From: Gemmobacter lutimaris
Lineage (GTDB): Bacteria > Pseudomonadota > Alphaproteobacteria > Rhodobacterales > Rhodobacteraceae
Reading direction: 5' to 3'
Assembly (NCBI RefSeq): GCF_003570715.1
Contig: NZ_QXXQ01000002.1
Location: 434,001-498,000 of the forward strand
Length of the DNA stretch: 64,000 nucleotides
Positions 25,267 through 33,702 of the stretch are shown in pieces. The notes beneath the pieces are model-generated. The model was not told the DNA's origin. It saw only the letters and a program-made list of their open reading frames with translations, and did not search any database. The translations under genes and the position numbers were made by a program. How positions within the stretch are numbered: the stretch's first letter is position 1; the number at the start of each line of letters is the position of its first letter.

Positions 25267-25755
25267 TCACGCTTCGGGGGCGGGGTGTTGCGTGTCGGTT
25301 TCGTCCCAATCCTGCGCGAGGCGAAAGCCGATGCGGCGCGGCGGGGCGTCCGGCATCTCGCGTGGAATGGCGCGCAGCGCGACATTCAGCTGGGTCACAT
25401 GCTGGACAAGCTGCATCTTTGCCCCGTCCTCGTCGCGCCCGTAGAAGGTGATCAGGTCGGGGTCGAAATAGCCCAGCCCTTCAATCCGCAATACGCCGAC
25501 CTCGCCCCCAGCGAAGCCCATTGCCACCTCGTGCTTTGCATCAAGCTGGCCTTCGAAGTTGCGGATATAGAGGATCAGCCGTTCATAAGCCCATTCCGCC
25601 GGGCTTTTCTGATCGACAGGTTTGCGCGCCACGGCGGCCGGCAGGGGTTGCTGTTCCGCCGTTTCCGGTGCGTCCGGGTCGGCATGGACAACGTGGGCGC
25701 AGGGCAGGGCGCTGGCTTCCAGCACCTCGGCCGAGGTAGCGATTTCGTCGATCAT
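25267..25755 (-). CDS. DUF6173-type protein
   Basis: This is a 162-residue protein. ATG 25755 overlaps the upstream stop (ATGA) and follows GGAG; a start 4 codons upstream is less likely. The core SPAEWAYERLILYIRNFEGQLDAKHEVAMGF, then RIEGLGYFDPDLITFYGRDEDG (about 25420-25575), is strongly patterned and conserved among Rhodobacterales in my recollection (DUF6173). The N-terminal 50 residues are acidic and low complexity. There is no signal peptide or membrane segment. Its function is unknown. It is the last gene of an overlapping unit with the MBL hydrolase and acyl-CoA dehydrogenase. Confidence 0.8.
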   Translation of the reverse strand: MIDEIATSAEVLEASALPCAHVVHADPDAPETAEQQPLPAAVARKPVDQKSPAEWAYERLILYIRNFEGQLDAKHEVAMGFAGGEVGVLRIEGLGYFDPDLITFYGRDEDGAKMQLVQHVTQLNVALRAIPREMPDAPPRRIGFRLAQDWDETDTQHPAPEA

Positions 25756-26792
25756 GCGCGGCTCCACATCCAGTTCCCTTCCGGGGACTGGTCGCGTTTC
25801 GCAAGTCCCCTGTGCAGAAGGTAGGTCAGATGGGCCATGGCTTCCACCATTGCGAGGCCATATTCGCCCTCACCGATGCTGCGCCGGAACAGGACGGGGA
25901 AACAGCCTGTCGCGGTACGCGGCTGGTCCAGATGCGCCAGAAGCCGGTCGATCGCGCTGTCGTGGTTTTCCTCTAGCTGACGCAGCCGCAGCGGCAGGCC
26001 GGTGAAGGGCAGCTTGTGACCGGGCAGCACCAGATGCCGTGGTTCGGCCAGCGTGGCGAAGCGGCGGCAACTGTCGATCCATTCGCCCAGCGGATCGGCC
26101 AGCGGTTCGGTCGGGTAGACCCCGATATTGGGCGAGATCGAGGGCAGGAGCTGGTCGCCGCCGATCACCAGATCATCGGCCTCGCTCCAGAAGGTCGCGT
26201 GTTCGGGGGCGTGGCCATCGCCGCAATGCACCCGCCAGCGCCGCCCGCCCATGGTCAGGCTGTCGCCTTCGGCGATGCGGGTAAAGCCCAGCGGCAGCGG
26301 ATGCACCACATCGCAGAAGTTGAAGGGCCGCTCCGTGCGGCGCTTTTCCAGCAGCGCCGGGTCCATCCCGGCACCGCGCCAGAAGGCAAGCTGTTCCGCC
26401 GTGGCGGCGGGTTGTTCGTCCAGCGTCAGCATCCGGGCATAAAGCCAGGCGGTGCGGGTGGTCACAAGTTCTGCCCCGCGTGCCATGAACCATCCGGCAA
26501 GACCAATATGGTCGGGATGGTGATGCGTCACCACAACCCGCCGCACCGGGTGGCCTGCCAGCGGCCCGTCGAGCAGTGCGAGCCATTCGGCCCGTGCGCG
26601 CCGGGTATCCAGCCCGGTGTCGATCAGTGTCCAGCCGTCGCCATCGTCCAGCGCATAGACATTGACGTGATCCAGCGCCATCGGCAGCGGCAGCCGCAGC
26701 CACAGCACACCTTCCGCAATTTCGACCGAACCGCCCGGCGCGGGCGGCTCGAACGGATAGCGCAGTCCGGTGCTGCGGGTATCCATGCTCAC
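25752..26792 (-). CDS. metallo-beta-lactamase fold hydrolase
   Basis: This 346-residue protein uses a GTG start at 26792 that overlaps the upstream stop by 4 bp; an ATG two codons later (26786) is also possible. The metal site is VVTHHHPDHIGLAG, with further ligands in HCGDGHAPEHATF, GGDQLLPSI and VLPGHKLPF. The C-terminal helical region resembles LACTB2/glyoxalase II-like hydrolases. The substrate is unknown. Translational overlap with a DmdC-like acyl-CoA dehydrogenase suggests a thioesterase- or lactonase-like step in the same acyl-CoA route, which is an inference. Confidence 0.88.
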   Translation of the reverse strand: MSMDTRSTGLRYPFEPPAPGGSVEIAEGVLWLRLPLPMALDHVNVYALDDGDGWTLIDTGLDTRRARAEWLALLDGPLAGHPVRRVVVTHHHPDHIGLAGWFMARGAELVTTRTAWLYARMLTLDEQPAATAEQLAFWRGAGMDPALLEKRRTERPFNFCDVVHPLPLGFTRIAEGDSLTMGGRRWRVHCGDGHAPEHATFWSEADDLVIGGDQLLPSISPNIGVYPTEPLADPLGEWIDSCRRFATLAEPRHLVLPGHKLPFTGLPLRLRQLEENHDSAIDRLLAHLDQPRTATGCFPVLFRRSIGEGEYGLAMVEAMAHLTYLLHRGLAKRDQSPEGNWMWSRA

Positions 26793-28489
26793 GAGGCCAG
26801 CGCCTCGGGGGTGAGGGCATAAAGCCCCGCCGCCCCTTCGCGCATCTGTGCGATCAGCGCGGTATGTTCGGGCAGAAGCCGCTTGATGGCAAAGGCCGCC
26901 AGTGGCTGCCGCGACGCATCGGCCAGCGCGGCCTTCAGGTGGTAATGCCCGCCCAGCACGCGGGCGAAGGCGCGCAGATAGGGCACGGCGCCGGCGTTGC
27001 GATCATTGGCCTCTTGCGCGACCAGCCATTCCGTCGCCTCGCGCAGTGCCTCGGCCGCCGCCCAGACATCGCCCGCCAGATCGGCCAGCGAGGCGCGCGC
27101 CTCGCTGGCGTGATCCTCGATCTCTTGCAGCAGGCGGTAGGCCGCCGTGCCGCCATCCATCATCTTGCGGCCGACCAGATCCATGGCCTGAATGCCGTTG
27201 GTGCCTTCGTAGATCGCGGTCACGCGGGCATCGCGGCTGAATTGCGCGGCGCCGGTTTCCTCGATGAAGCCCATGCCACCGTGGACCTGCACGCCCAGAT
27301 AGGCGACTTCGTTTCCGATGTCGGTGCCATAGGCCTTGGCGATGGGCGTCAGAAGGGCGGCGCGGGCCTGCCAGTCGGCGTTGCCGGTGGCGCGTCCCAT
27401 GTCGATGGCGACCGCGCAGGCCAGCGCGATGGCGCGGGCGGCAAAGGTTTCGGCCTTCATCTGCCCCAGCATCCGCCGCACATCGGCATGATCGACGATG
27501 GCGGTGGCGCCCAGCGGCGTTTTGCCCTGTTTGCGGTCCATCGCATAGGCGAGCGCATGCTGGAACGCCGCTTCGGCGACAGAAACGCCCTGCATGCCGA
27601 CGCCAAGCCGCGCGTTGTTCATCATGGTGAACATCGCCGCCATGCCCTTGTGTTCTTCCCCGATCAGCCAGCCGGTCGCGCCGTCATATTGCATGACGGC
27701 GGTGGGCGAGCCGTGCAGACCCAGCTTGTGTTCAAGGCTGACGACACCAAGGCTGTTGCGTTTGCCGGGATTGCCGTTTTCATCGGGAATGAATTTCGGC
27801 ACCATGAAGAGGCTGATGCCTCTGGTTCCGGGGGCACCATCGGGCAGACGGGCCAGCACGAGGTGGCAGATATTGCCCGCGAAATCATTGTCGCCCCAGG
27901 TGATGAAGATCTTCTGCCCTGTCACCGCATAGGTGCCGTCGCCATTGCGCTCGGCCTTGGTGCGCAGCGCGCCCACATCCGACCCGGCGCCCGCTTCGGT
28001 CAGGTTCATGGTGCCGCACCATTCGCCTGAGATCAGTTTCGGGATGTAAAGCTCCTTGATCGCGTCCGAGGCATGATGCTCCAGCGCCTCGATCTGGCCT
28101 TGCGTCATCAGCGGGTTGAGTTGCAGCGACAGGCAGGCGGAACCGATCATTTCGTTTACGGCGGTGGTCAGCGACATCGGCAGGCCCATGCCGCCGTGAT
28201 CAGGGCTGGCCGCCATGCCGACCCAGCCGCCTTCGGTGATGGCCTTGTAGCCCTCGGCAAAACCGGGCGAGGTGCGCACCACGCCGTTTTCCAGCTTCGC
28301 CGGCGTCAGGTCGCCCGCACGGTTCAGCGGTGCCAGCACGGTTTCGCAGAGCTTGCCTGCTTCGGAGAGAATCGCCTCGACCGTTTCGGGTGTCGCTTCG
28401 GCAAAAAGATCGGTCGCGGCGACCTGATCCATGCCGACCACCTGGTCAAGAACGAAACGGAATTCGGAAACCGGGGCACGGTAGGGCAT
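26789..28489 (-). CDS. acyl-CoA dehydrogenase (DmdC-like)
   Basis: This 566-residue flavoprotein dehydrogenates acyl-CoA at C2-C3. AAGGAGG lies 4 bp before ATG 28489. The N-terminus MPYRAPVSEFRFVLDQVVG and the length (family about 590) match the DmdC group, which handles 3-methylmercaptopropionyl-CoA in DMSP demethylation. The FAD contacts are in MNLTEAGAGSDVGALRT and FITWGDND; the catalytic Glu is E428 in AIYEGTNGIQ; VHGGMGFIEETGAAQ precedes it. Related enzymes act on other acyl-CoAs, so substrate is open. It heads a unit with the MBL hydrolase and DUF6173. Confidence 0.92.
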   Translation of the reverse strand: MPYRAPVSEFRFVLDQVVGMDQVAATDLFAEATPETVEAILSEAGKLCETVLAPLNRAGDLTPAKLENGVVRTSPGFAEGYKAITEGGWVGMAASPDHGGMGLPMSLTTAVNEMIGSACLSLQLNPLMTQGQIEALEHHASDAIKELYIPKLISGEWCGTMNLTEAGAGSDVGALRTKAERNGDGTYAVTGQKIFITWGDNDFAGNICHLVLARLPDGAPGTRGISLFMVPKFIPDENGNPGKRNSLGVVSLEHKLGLHGSPTAVMQYDGATGWLIGEEHKGMAAMFTMMNNARLGVGMQGVSVAEAAFQHALAYAMDRKQGKTPLGATAIVDHADVRRMLGQMKAETFAARAIALACAVAIDMGRATGNADWQARAALLTPIAKAYGTDIGNEVAYLGVQVHGGMGFIEETGAAQFSRDARVTAIYEGTNGIQAMDLVGRKMMDGGTAAYRLLQEIEDHASEARASLADLAGDVWAAAEALREATEWLVAQEANDRNAGAVPYLRAFARVLGGHYHLKAALADASRQPLAAFAIKRLLPEHTALIAQMREGAAGLYALTPEALAS

Positions 28490-28605
28490 CTATCCTCCTT
28501 CCCGCGCTTGGCAACCGGGGCGCGCGGGTCTATCTGGGGTCATCTGTCGGGGGCGAGATTAACGCAAGGTCAAACCGCCTCAACATCAACGCTGCGTCAC
28601 GAACC

Positions 28606-29553
28606 ATGGAAACCCGCCTTATCGCCGCCACGTCAGAAGGGATCGCCGAGGCCGCCGGGGTGCTGCGCGCCGGCGGACTGGTCGCGATGCCGACCGAAAC
28701 CGTCTACGGGCTGGCCGGGGATGCGCGCGATGATCGCGCGGTGGCGCGGATCTATGCCGCGAAGAATCGCCCGTCTTTCAATCCTTTGATTGTGCATCTG
28801 CCGGATATTGAAGCGGTCGGGCGCTATGCGGTGCTGACGCCCGAGGCGCGCGCGCTGGCGGTGGCCTTCTGGCCGGGGCCGCTGACCATGGTGCTGCCGC
28901 TGCGCGAAGGGGCGGGGTTGTCGCCGTTGGTGACGGCGGGGCTGCCCACGGTGGCGGTGCGGGTTCCGGCGCATCCGGTGGCGCGCGAGCTGTTGCAGTC
29001 GGCCGGGCTGCCGGTGGCGGCGCCTTCGGCCAACCCCTCGGGGCGAGTATCGCCGACGCGGGCCGCGCATGTGATGGCAGGCCTGGCAGGCCGGATCGAG
29101 GCTGTGCTGGATGGCGGCGCCTGTGCTGTGGGGGTGGAAAGCACGATTCTGGGCCTCGACGGCCCGCCCGCTTTGCTGCGCCCCGGCGGGGTGACGGTGG
29201 AGGCGATCGAGGCCGTTCTGGGGGGGCCGCTGGTGCTGCCGGGTGATCCGGCGCAGCCCAAGGCGCCGGGGCAGCTCGCCTCGCATTACGCGCCGCAGGC
29301 ACGGGTGCGGCTGAACGCGACCGAGGCGCTGCCGGGCGAGGTGCTGGTGGGTTTCGGGGCGGTGGCTGGTGATCTGAGCCTGTCCGAAAGTGGCGATCTG
29401 GTGGAAGCCGCAGCGCGGCTGTTCCATCTTTTGCGCGAGGCCGATGCGCGGGCTGGTCCGGGCGGCGCGATTGCCTTCGCCCCGGTGCCCGGGACGGGCC
29501 TTGGCCGCGCGATCAATGACCGCCTGCGCCGCGCCGCCGCGCCGCGCCCCTGA
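28606..29553 (+). CDS. tsaC: L-threonylcarbamoyladenylate synthase (Sua5/YrdC)
   Basis: This is a 315-residue enzyme. It makes threonylcarbamoyl-AMP from threonine, bicarbonate and ATP for the t6A modification of ANN-decoding tRNAs. The YrdC domain (residues about 5-195) has MPTETVYGLAGDA, the KNRPSFNPLIVHL loop and APSANPSGRVSPTRA. The C-terminal Sua5 domain (about 215-310) includes PGQLASHYAPQARV. ATG 28606 gives METRLIAATSEG. It is divergent from the acyl-CoA dehydrogenase gene. Confidence 0.94.
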   Translation: METRLIAATSEGIAEAAGVLRAGGLVAMPTETVYGLAGDARDDRAVARIYAAKNRPSFNPLIVHLPDIEAVGRYAVLTPEARALAVAFWPGPLTMVLPLREGAGLSPLVTAGLPTVAVRVPAHPVARELLQSAGLPVAAPSANPSGRVSPTRAAHVMAGLAGRIEAVLDGGACAVGVESTILGLDGPPALLRPGGVTVEAIEAVLGGPLVLPGDPAQPKAPGQLASHYAPQARVRLNATEALPGEVLVGFGAVAGDLSLSESGDLVEAAARLFHLLREADARAGPGGAIAFAPVPGTGLGRAINDRLRRAAAPRP

Positions 29554-29573
29554 TATATGTGCCTGACACGGGG

Positions 29574-29610
29574 CGCCTTTCTCCGGGGCATCGAGCCCCT
29601 GCGAAAGGCG
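29574..29610. terminator. hairpin between convergent tsaC and yidD
   Basis: An outer 8-bp stem (29574-29581 with 29603-29610) and an inner 5-bp stem (29585-29589 with 29595-29599) are joined by symmetrical 3-nt internal loops. There is no T-run on either side, so it may be a weak terminator or 3'-end stabiliser for both genes. Confidence 0.55.
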
Positions 29611-29625
29611 TTGCCACGGAAGGTT

Positions 29626-29883
29626 TCAGGGCTGGTGCCTTGTGCAATCGTGTTCGGGATCGGCACCGGGGACCGGATCGTAGCCCGATCCGCCCCATGG
29701 GTGGCAGCGGCAGATGCGGTGAACTGTCAGATAGCCCCCCTTGACCCCGCCGTGACGGGCAAGCGCATCCAGCGCATAGGCCGAGCAGGTGGGCTGAAAC
29801 CGGCAGCCATGGCCGACCCAGGGGCTAAGCAGCAACCGGTAAGCGCGGACCGGCAGGGCGAGGATCTGGGCGAGCGGCGACAT
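29626..29883 (-). CDS. yidD: membrane protein insertion efficiency factor YidD
   Basis: This 85-residue protein starts at ATG 29883 (MSPLAQILALPVRAYRLLLS). It contains the YidD core LLLSPWVGHGCRFQPTCSAYALDAL and ICRCHPWGGSGYDPVP with the conserved cysteines. It associates with the inner membrane and helps YidC/Sec insertion in other bacteria. It follows rnpA in the usual order. yidC, which commonly comes next, is absent here. Confidence 0.93.
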   Translation of the reverse strand: MSPLAQILALPVRAYRLLLSPWVGHGCRFQPTCSAYALDALARHGGVKGGYLTVHRICRCHPWGGSGYDPVPGADPEHDCTRHQP

Positions 29884-29926
29884 GGGCAAGGTCTCGGGCC
29901 GGAATTCGGGCTGTGACCGGGAGATA

Positions 29927-29968
29927 TGAGTATTTGGGCAAGAAGCAAGGGCAGGGCAGTTTGCCCTG
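29927..29968. repeat. single arm of the TGAGTATTT repeat plus small hairpin between yidD and rnpA
   Basis: TGAGTATTTGGGCAAGAAGC starts at 29927 with no complementary partner nearby. Next to it is a perfect 7-bp hairpin (29952-29958 with 29962-29968) that ends just before the rnpA stop. It occupies the gap between rnpA and yidD and might modulate read-through. Confidence 0.7.
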
Positions 29969-29969
29969 T

Positions 29970-30398
29970 TCAGGCCTTGGGGCGCGGCGGGCGGTGGATT
30001 TGTGACAGGGCTTGCGTCAGATCCGCTTTCAGCATGGCGAAATCGCGGGAGATCGTAGCCGCAGGGCGTCCGACCAGAACGTAGTCCCAGCCGGGGCGGG
30101 CGAGGCCGGGCAGGACGGCGCGCACGATCTCTCGCAGGCGGCGTTTGGCGCGGTTGCGCATCACCGCATTGCCAATCTTTTTCGAGCAGGTGAAGCCGAC
30201 GCGGATGTCGGGGCGGCCATCGCCACGCTCGCGCGCTTGCAGAAGGAAGCCGCCCGTGCCCTGACGCCGTGCCTGTGCAGCGCGCAGGAAATCGGCGCGC
30301 TTGGCAAGGATCGTGTAAGAGGCGCATGATGAAACCGCCGCGAAGCTTTCGGAAGCCCCGGTCGTGCGGTTTGCTTCCTCTGCCAGCGGCGGTGTCAT
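29970..30398 (-). CDS. rnpA: ribonuclease P protein component
   Basis: This 142-residue basic protein, with ATG 30398 the likely start (MTPPLAEEANRT), binds the catalytic RNase P RNA for tRNA 5' maturation. The signature RNRAKRRLREIVRAV is present, preceded by RVGFTCSKKIGNAVM. The N-terminal ILAKRADFLRAAQARR is the start of the usual conserved core, so about 30 residues form an extension. It lies 43 bp downstream of rpmH in the standard rpmH-rnpA order. Confidence 0.93.
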   Translation of the reverse strand: MTPPLAEEANRTTGASESFAAVSSCASYTILAKRADFLRAAQARRQGTGGFLLQARERGDGRPDIRVGFTCSKKIGNAVMRNRAKRRLREIVRAVLPGLARPGWDYVLVGRPAATISRDFAMLKADLTQALSQIHRPPRPKA

Positions 30399-30441
30399 GT
30401 CAGATCTTTCAAAGCGACCCCGAGACGGGGGCCAGCCTGTC

Positions 30442-30576
30442 TTAAGCCGACAGCTTCTTGCGGCCCTTGGCGCGACGGGCATTCAGCACAAGACGACCAC
30501 CTTTGGTGGCCATGCGGGCGCGGAACCCGTGGCGGCGCTTGCGAACCAGGTTCGACGGTTGGTAAGTGCGCTTCAT
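30442..30576 (-). CDS. rpmH: 50S ribosomal protein L34
   Basis: This 44-residue, very basic protein, [20 protein letters not shown], matches L34 along its full length. It is the first gene of the rpmH-rnpA-yidD unit, with a good promoter about 80 bp upstream. Confidence 0.98.
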   Translation of the reverse strand: MKRTYQPSNLVRKRRHGFRARMATKGGRLVLNARRAKGRKKLSA

Positions 30577-30652
30577 CGCGGCTCTCCAGTAACGGCGGTA
30601 ATATGCAGCCCGAACCCCGAAAGATTCGAGGGCCGCGGCAACTGAGGCCCGT

Positions 30653-30681
30653 CCTTTACGCAGGGCGCGCGGGCAAGTCAA
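30653..30681 (-). promoter_or_regulatory. rpmH promoter
   Basis: On the minus strand TTGACT (30676-30681) and TAAAGG (30653-30658) are separated by exactly 17 bp. The predicted start gives a leader of about 70 nt before rpmH. The same architecture recurs before ffh, rplS and atpI. Confidence 0.65.
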
Positions 30682-30831
30682 TTCCGCATGGGGTGTTTTT
30701 TCGCGGGAATCCGGGGTCGGCCGGGGTTTCAGGGGGGAATGACAGGCATATATGGCGCTGTATTCGGCCGTGCGGGTTTGCTAGTGCTGGACAAGGGCGG
30801 GCAAACCGCCGCAAGCGGAGACAGGCGTGCC

Positions 30832-32256
30832 GTGCGGAAGTTGATCAGCCGCATCCTCAATACCCTTTCGGGGCGGTTCCTGCTGCTGACCGTGGCCTTC
30901 GTCATGCTGGCGGAGGTGCTGATTTTCGTACCCTCCATCGCGCGGTTCCGGCTGGATTACCTGCAATTGAGGCTGGAGAAGGCGCAGATCGCTTCGCTGG
31001 CGCTTCTGGCCAATGACGGGATGATCACGCCGGAGCTGGAACAGGAGCTGCTGAACAATGCAGGGGTGTTCAACGTGGTGCTGCGCCGTGACGAGGTGCG
31101 CCAGCTTGTGCTGTCGTCCGAGATCCCGCAGCCGGTGGCGGCGACATTCGACCTGCGCATGGATGGGTCGTTTGAACTGATCCGCGATGCGCTGGCGGTG
31201 CTGGCGACACCGGAGGACCGGATCATCCGGGTGATCGGCAATCCGGTGCAGCAGGCGGGGTTGCTGATCGAGATTACCCTGCGGGAAGGGCCCCTGCGGA
31301 CCGAGATGTATGATTATGGTCTGCGCATTCTTTTCCTGTCGGCGCTGATTTCGGTCATCACGGCGGCGATGCTGTTTCTGGCGGTGCGGCGCCTTCTGGT
31401 GGTGCCGATCCGGCGGGTGGTGCGGCACATGCAGGCCTATGCCTCGGCACCGGAGGATGCGCGCTATGTCATCACGCCCACCGCGCGGGTGGTGGAGTTG
31501 CGCGACGCCGAAGAGGCATTGCAACGGATGCAGACAGACCTGATTGCCGCGTTCCGGCAGAAGGAACGGTTGGCGCAGCTTGGTGGGGCGGTTGCCAAGA
31601 TCAGTCATGACCTGCGGAATATCCTGACTTCTGCGCAGTTGTTTGCGGACAGAATCGAACAAAGCGCCGATCCGGCGGTGGCGCGGTCTGCGCCGAAGCT
31701 GGTGAACTCGATCACCCGCGCGGTGAACCTGTGCGAATCGACGCTGGCTTTCGGCAAGGCCGAGGAGCATCCGCCCCGGCTGGCGCGGTTTGCGCTGCGG
31801 CCGATGCTGGAGGATGTGGCGGATGGCGAGGGACTGTCTGCGCAGTCAGAGCCCGCCTGTCTGATCGACACGGCGCCGGGGTTGGTGGTGCGGGCGGATG
31901 CCGAGCAGCTTTACCGCGTGGTTGCCAATCTGGTGCGCAATGCCCGACAGGCGATCGACGCGACCGGGCGCGGCGGCACGATCGAGATTTCTGCGGGCGA
32001 GGACGAAACCGCATGGTGGATCCGCGTCGGCGACACCGGACCCGGCCTGCCGCCCAAGGCGCGCGACAACCTGTTCCGTGCCTTTCAGGGATCGGCGCGC
32101 AAAGGGGGCGCGGGTCTCGGTCTTGCCATCGCGGCCGAACTGGTGCGCGGCCATGGCGGGCAGCTTGATCTGGTCCGCAGCGACGAGGAGGGGACGGAAT
32201 TCCTGATCCGCCTGCCGCGGGCGGGGGGGCTGGATGCCGAGGAAATGGTGGGCTGA
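30832..32256 (+). CDS. orphan sensor histidine kinase
   Basis: This is a 474-residue protein from GTG 30832 (MRKLISRILNTLSGRFLLLT); an upstream ATG at 30739 would add a non-family extension. There are membrane helices at about 17-36 and 165-187 with a 130-residue sensor loop between them, a HAMP-like linker, His259 in AKISHDLRNILTSAQ, an N-box VVANLVRNARQAID and a G-box GDTGPGLPPKARD, GAGLGLAIA. HDLRN is less common than HELR. No response regulator is adjacent, so the partner is unknown. It is transcribed toward tRNA-Arg. Confidence 0.9.
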   Translation: MRKLISRILNTLSGRFLLLTVAFVMLAEVLIFVPSIARFRLDYLQLRLEKAQIASLALLANDGMITPELEQELLNNAGVFNVVLRRDEVRQLVLSSEIPQPVAATFDLRMDGSFELIRDALAVLATPEDRIIRVIGNPVQQAGLLIEITLREGPLRTEMYDYGLRILFLSALISVITAAMLFLAVRRLLVVPIRRVVRHMQAYASAPEDARYVITPTARVVELRDAEEALQRMQTDLIAAFRQKERLAQLGGAVAKISHDLRNILTSAQLFADRIEQSADPAVARSAPKLVNSITRAVNLCESTLAFGKAEEHPPRLARFALRPMLEDVADGEGLSAQSEPACLIDTAPGLVVRADAEQLYRVVANLVRNARQAIDATGRGGTIEISAGEDETAWWIRVGDTGPGLPPKARDNLFRAFQGSARKGGAGLGLAIAAELVRGHGGQLDLVRSDEEGTEFLIRLPRAGGLDAEEMVG

Positions 32257-32397
32257 GTCCCTGCCGATTCTGCCATCATGGCCACAGCTCTGGTTGTCAG
32301 TGGTAGGGCGCGCGCCTTGGCCCGAGCGATTTTCCCAATGCTGCAAGGCTTGGAAAGGCGCCGCGAAACAAAGTTGTCATCTTCCGCTTTTTCGCCC

Positions 32398-32426
32398 TTG
32401 CATCCCCCCGGCGCTGGGGCTAAATC
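32398..32426 (+). promoter_or_regulatory. tRNA-Arg promoter
   Basis: TTGCAT (32398-32403) and TAAATC (32421-32426) are separated by 17 bp, ending 12 bp before the tRNA. Position and spacing support it; both hexamers deviate from consensus. Confidence 0.55.
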
Positions 32427-32438
32427 CCCCCTCACAGC

Positions 32439-32515
32439 GGACCCGTAGCTCAGCTGGATAGAGCATCAGACTACGAATCTGAGGGTCGGGCGTTCGAATC
32501 GCTCCGGGTCCGCCA
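32439..32515 (+). tRNA. tRNA-Arg (anticodon ACG)
   Basis: This is a 77-nt cloverleaf with acceptor stem GGACCCG pairing CGGGTCC, a D-arm with GCTCAGCTGGATAGAGC, an anticodon stem TCAGA/TCTGA around the loop CTACGAA (anticodon ACG, A34 modified to inosine), a T-loop TTCGAAT and an encoded CCA end. It reads CGT, CGC and CGA arginine codons. Confidence 0.97.
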
Positions 32516-32530
32516 TTTACTAAGATCGCA

Positions 32531-32558
32531 AGAAAGCCGACCTTCGGGTCGGCTTTCT
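32531..32558. terminator. terminator after tRNA-Arg
   Basis: A 12-bp stem (32531-32542 with 32547-32558) has a TTCG tetraloop and is followed downstream by GTTTTT. It lies between the tRNA and the convergent monooxygenase gene and can serve both. Confidence 0.9.
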
Positions 32559-32570
32559 GCGTTTTTGGCC

Positions 32571-33596
32571 TCAGCTTTCGGTGAGCATGTCGCGCACCAG
32601 CGGGATGACGCGGGTGCCGTAAAGCTCGACCGAGCGCAGGAGGTCTTCGTGCGGGGTCGTGCCGGCCGAGTATTTCAGGCTGAAGCGGTTCAGCCCCAGC
32701 GCTTTCACCGTGCCGGCGATCTTGCGTGCGACGGTCTCGGGGCTGCCGACATACTGGCTGCCCTGTTCGACCTCGTGCAGGAACGCCGCCCTGGTGATCG
32801 GCGACCAGCCGCGTTCGCGGCCAAGCCGGTCATGCAGGGCCTTGTAGCCGATGAAGGCAGCCTCGCGCGCGGCCTCGTCGGTATCCGCGATCAGGCCGGG
32901 CGAATGCACACCGAGCGGTTTGGCGGTGCCACCGATCTGGGCATAGGCGTCGTGGTAAAGATCCACGAAGGGCCGGAAGCGTCGCGGGTCGCCGCCAATG
33001 ATGGCCAGCATCATGGGCATGTCATAACGCACGGCGCGGACCACCGATTCGGGACTGCCCCCGACGCCGATCCATGCCGCAATGCCCTGCGGTCCGGCAG
33101 GGGGATAGACGGCCTCCACCTTCAGCGCAGGGCGGTGACGGCCCTTCCAGTTCACCGGCCCGCCCTTGTTGACGGCGGCGAAGAGATCCAGCTTTTCCTC
33201 GAACAGCATCTCGTAATCATGCAAGTCATGCCCGAACAGCGGATAGCTTTCGGTGAACGAGCCGCGGCCAAGGATCACCTCACCCCGCCCGCCCGAGATC
33301 GCGTTCAGCGTCGAGAAGCGTTCATACAGCCGGACCGGATCGTCGGTGGACAGCACCGTGACCCCGGTTGCCAGCCGGATGCTGTTCGTCCGGGCGGCGA
33401 TATTGGCCAAGAGGATCTCGGGTGCCGAAATGGCGAAATCGTCGCGGTGATGTTCGCCGAGGGCGATCACATCGACACCCACCTGATCGGCCAGCACCGC
33501 TTCGGCCACCACATCGCGCAGCACCTCGTCCTGCGCCTTCAGGCGGCCATCGGGGCGACGGGTCACGTCGCCGAAAGTATCAAGACCGAATTCCAT
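32571..33596 (-). CDS. LLM-class flavin-dependent oxidoreductase
   Basis: This 341-residue luciferase-like monooxygenase uses reduced FMN. AACAGGAGG lies upstream of ATG 33596. Family blocks are MEFGLDTFGD, ALGEHHRDDFAISAPEILLA (residues about 45-64) and RLATGVTVLSTDDPVRLYERFSTL (about 73-97), followed by GRGSFTESYPLFG. The C-terminus has SPETVARKIA. The substrate is unknown. It is convergent with tRNA-Arg. Confidence 0.9.
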   Translation of the reverse strand: MEFGLDTFGDVTRRPDGRLKAQDEVLRDVVAEAVLADQVGVDVIALGEHHRDDFAISAPEILLANIAARTNSIRLATGVTVLSTDDPVRLYERFSTLNAISGGRGEVILGRGSFTESYPLFGHDLHDYEMLFEEKLDLFAAVNKGGPVNWKGRHRPALKVEAVYPPAGPQGIAAWIGVGGSPESVVRAVRYDMPMMLAIIGGDPRRFRPFVDLYHDAYAQIGGTAKPLGVHSPGLIADTDEAAREAAFIGYKALHDRLGRERGWSPITRAAFLHEVEQGSQYVGSPETVARKIAGTVKALGLNRFSLKYSAGTTPHEDLLRSVELYGTRVIPLVRDMLTES

Positions 33597-33702
33597 GGTC
33601 TGCCTCCTGTTCCTTCACGTTGCCGTCAAGGTAAGCAGTCGGGGGCAGGATGTCGCCCCGCATGGGGGCACAGTCAGCCGCTTCGTTTGCACAGAAGGCA
33701 GT

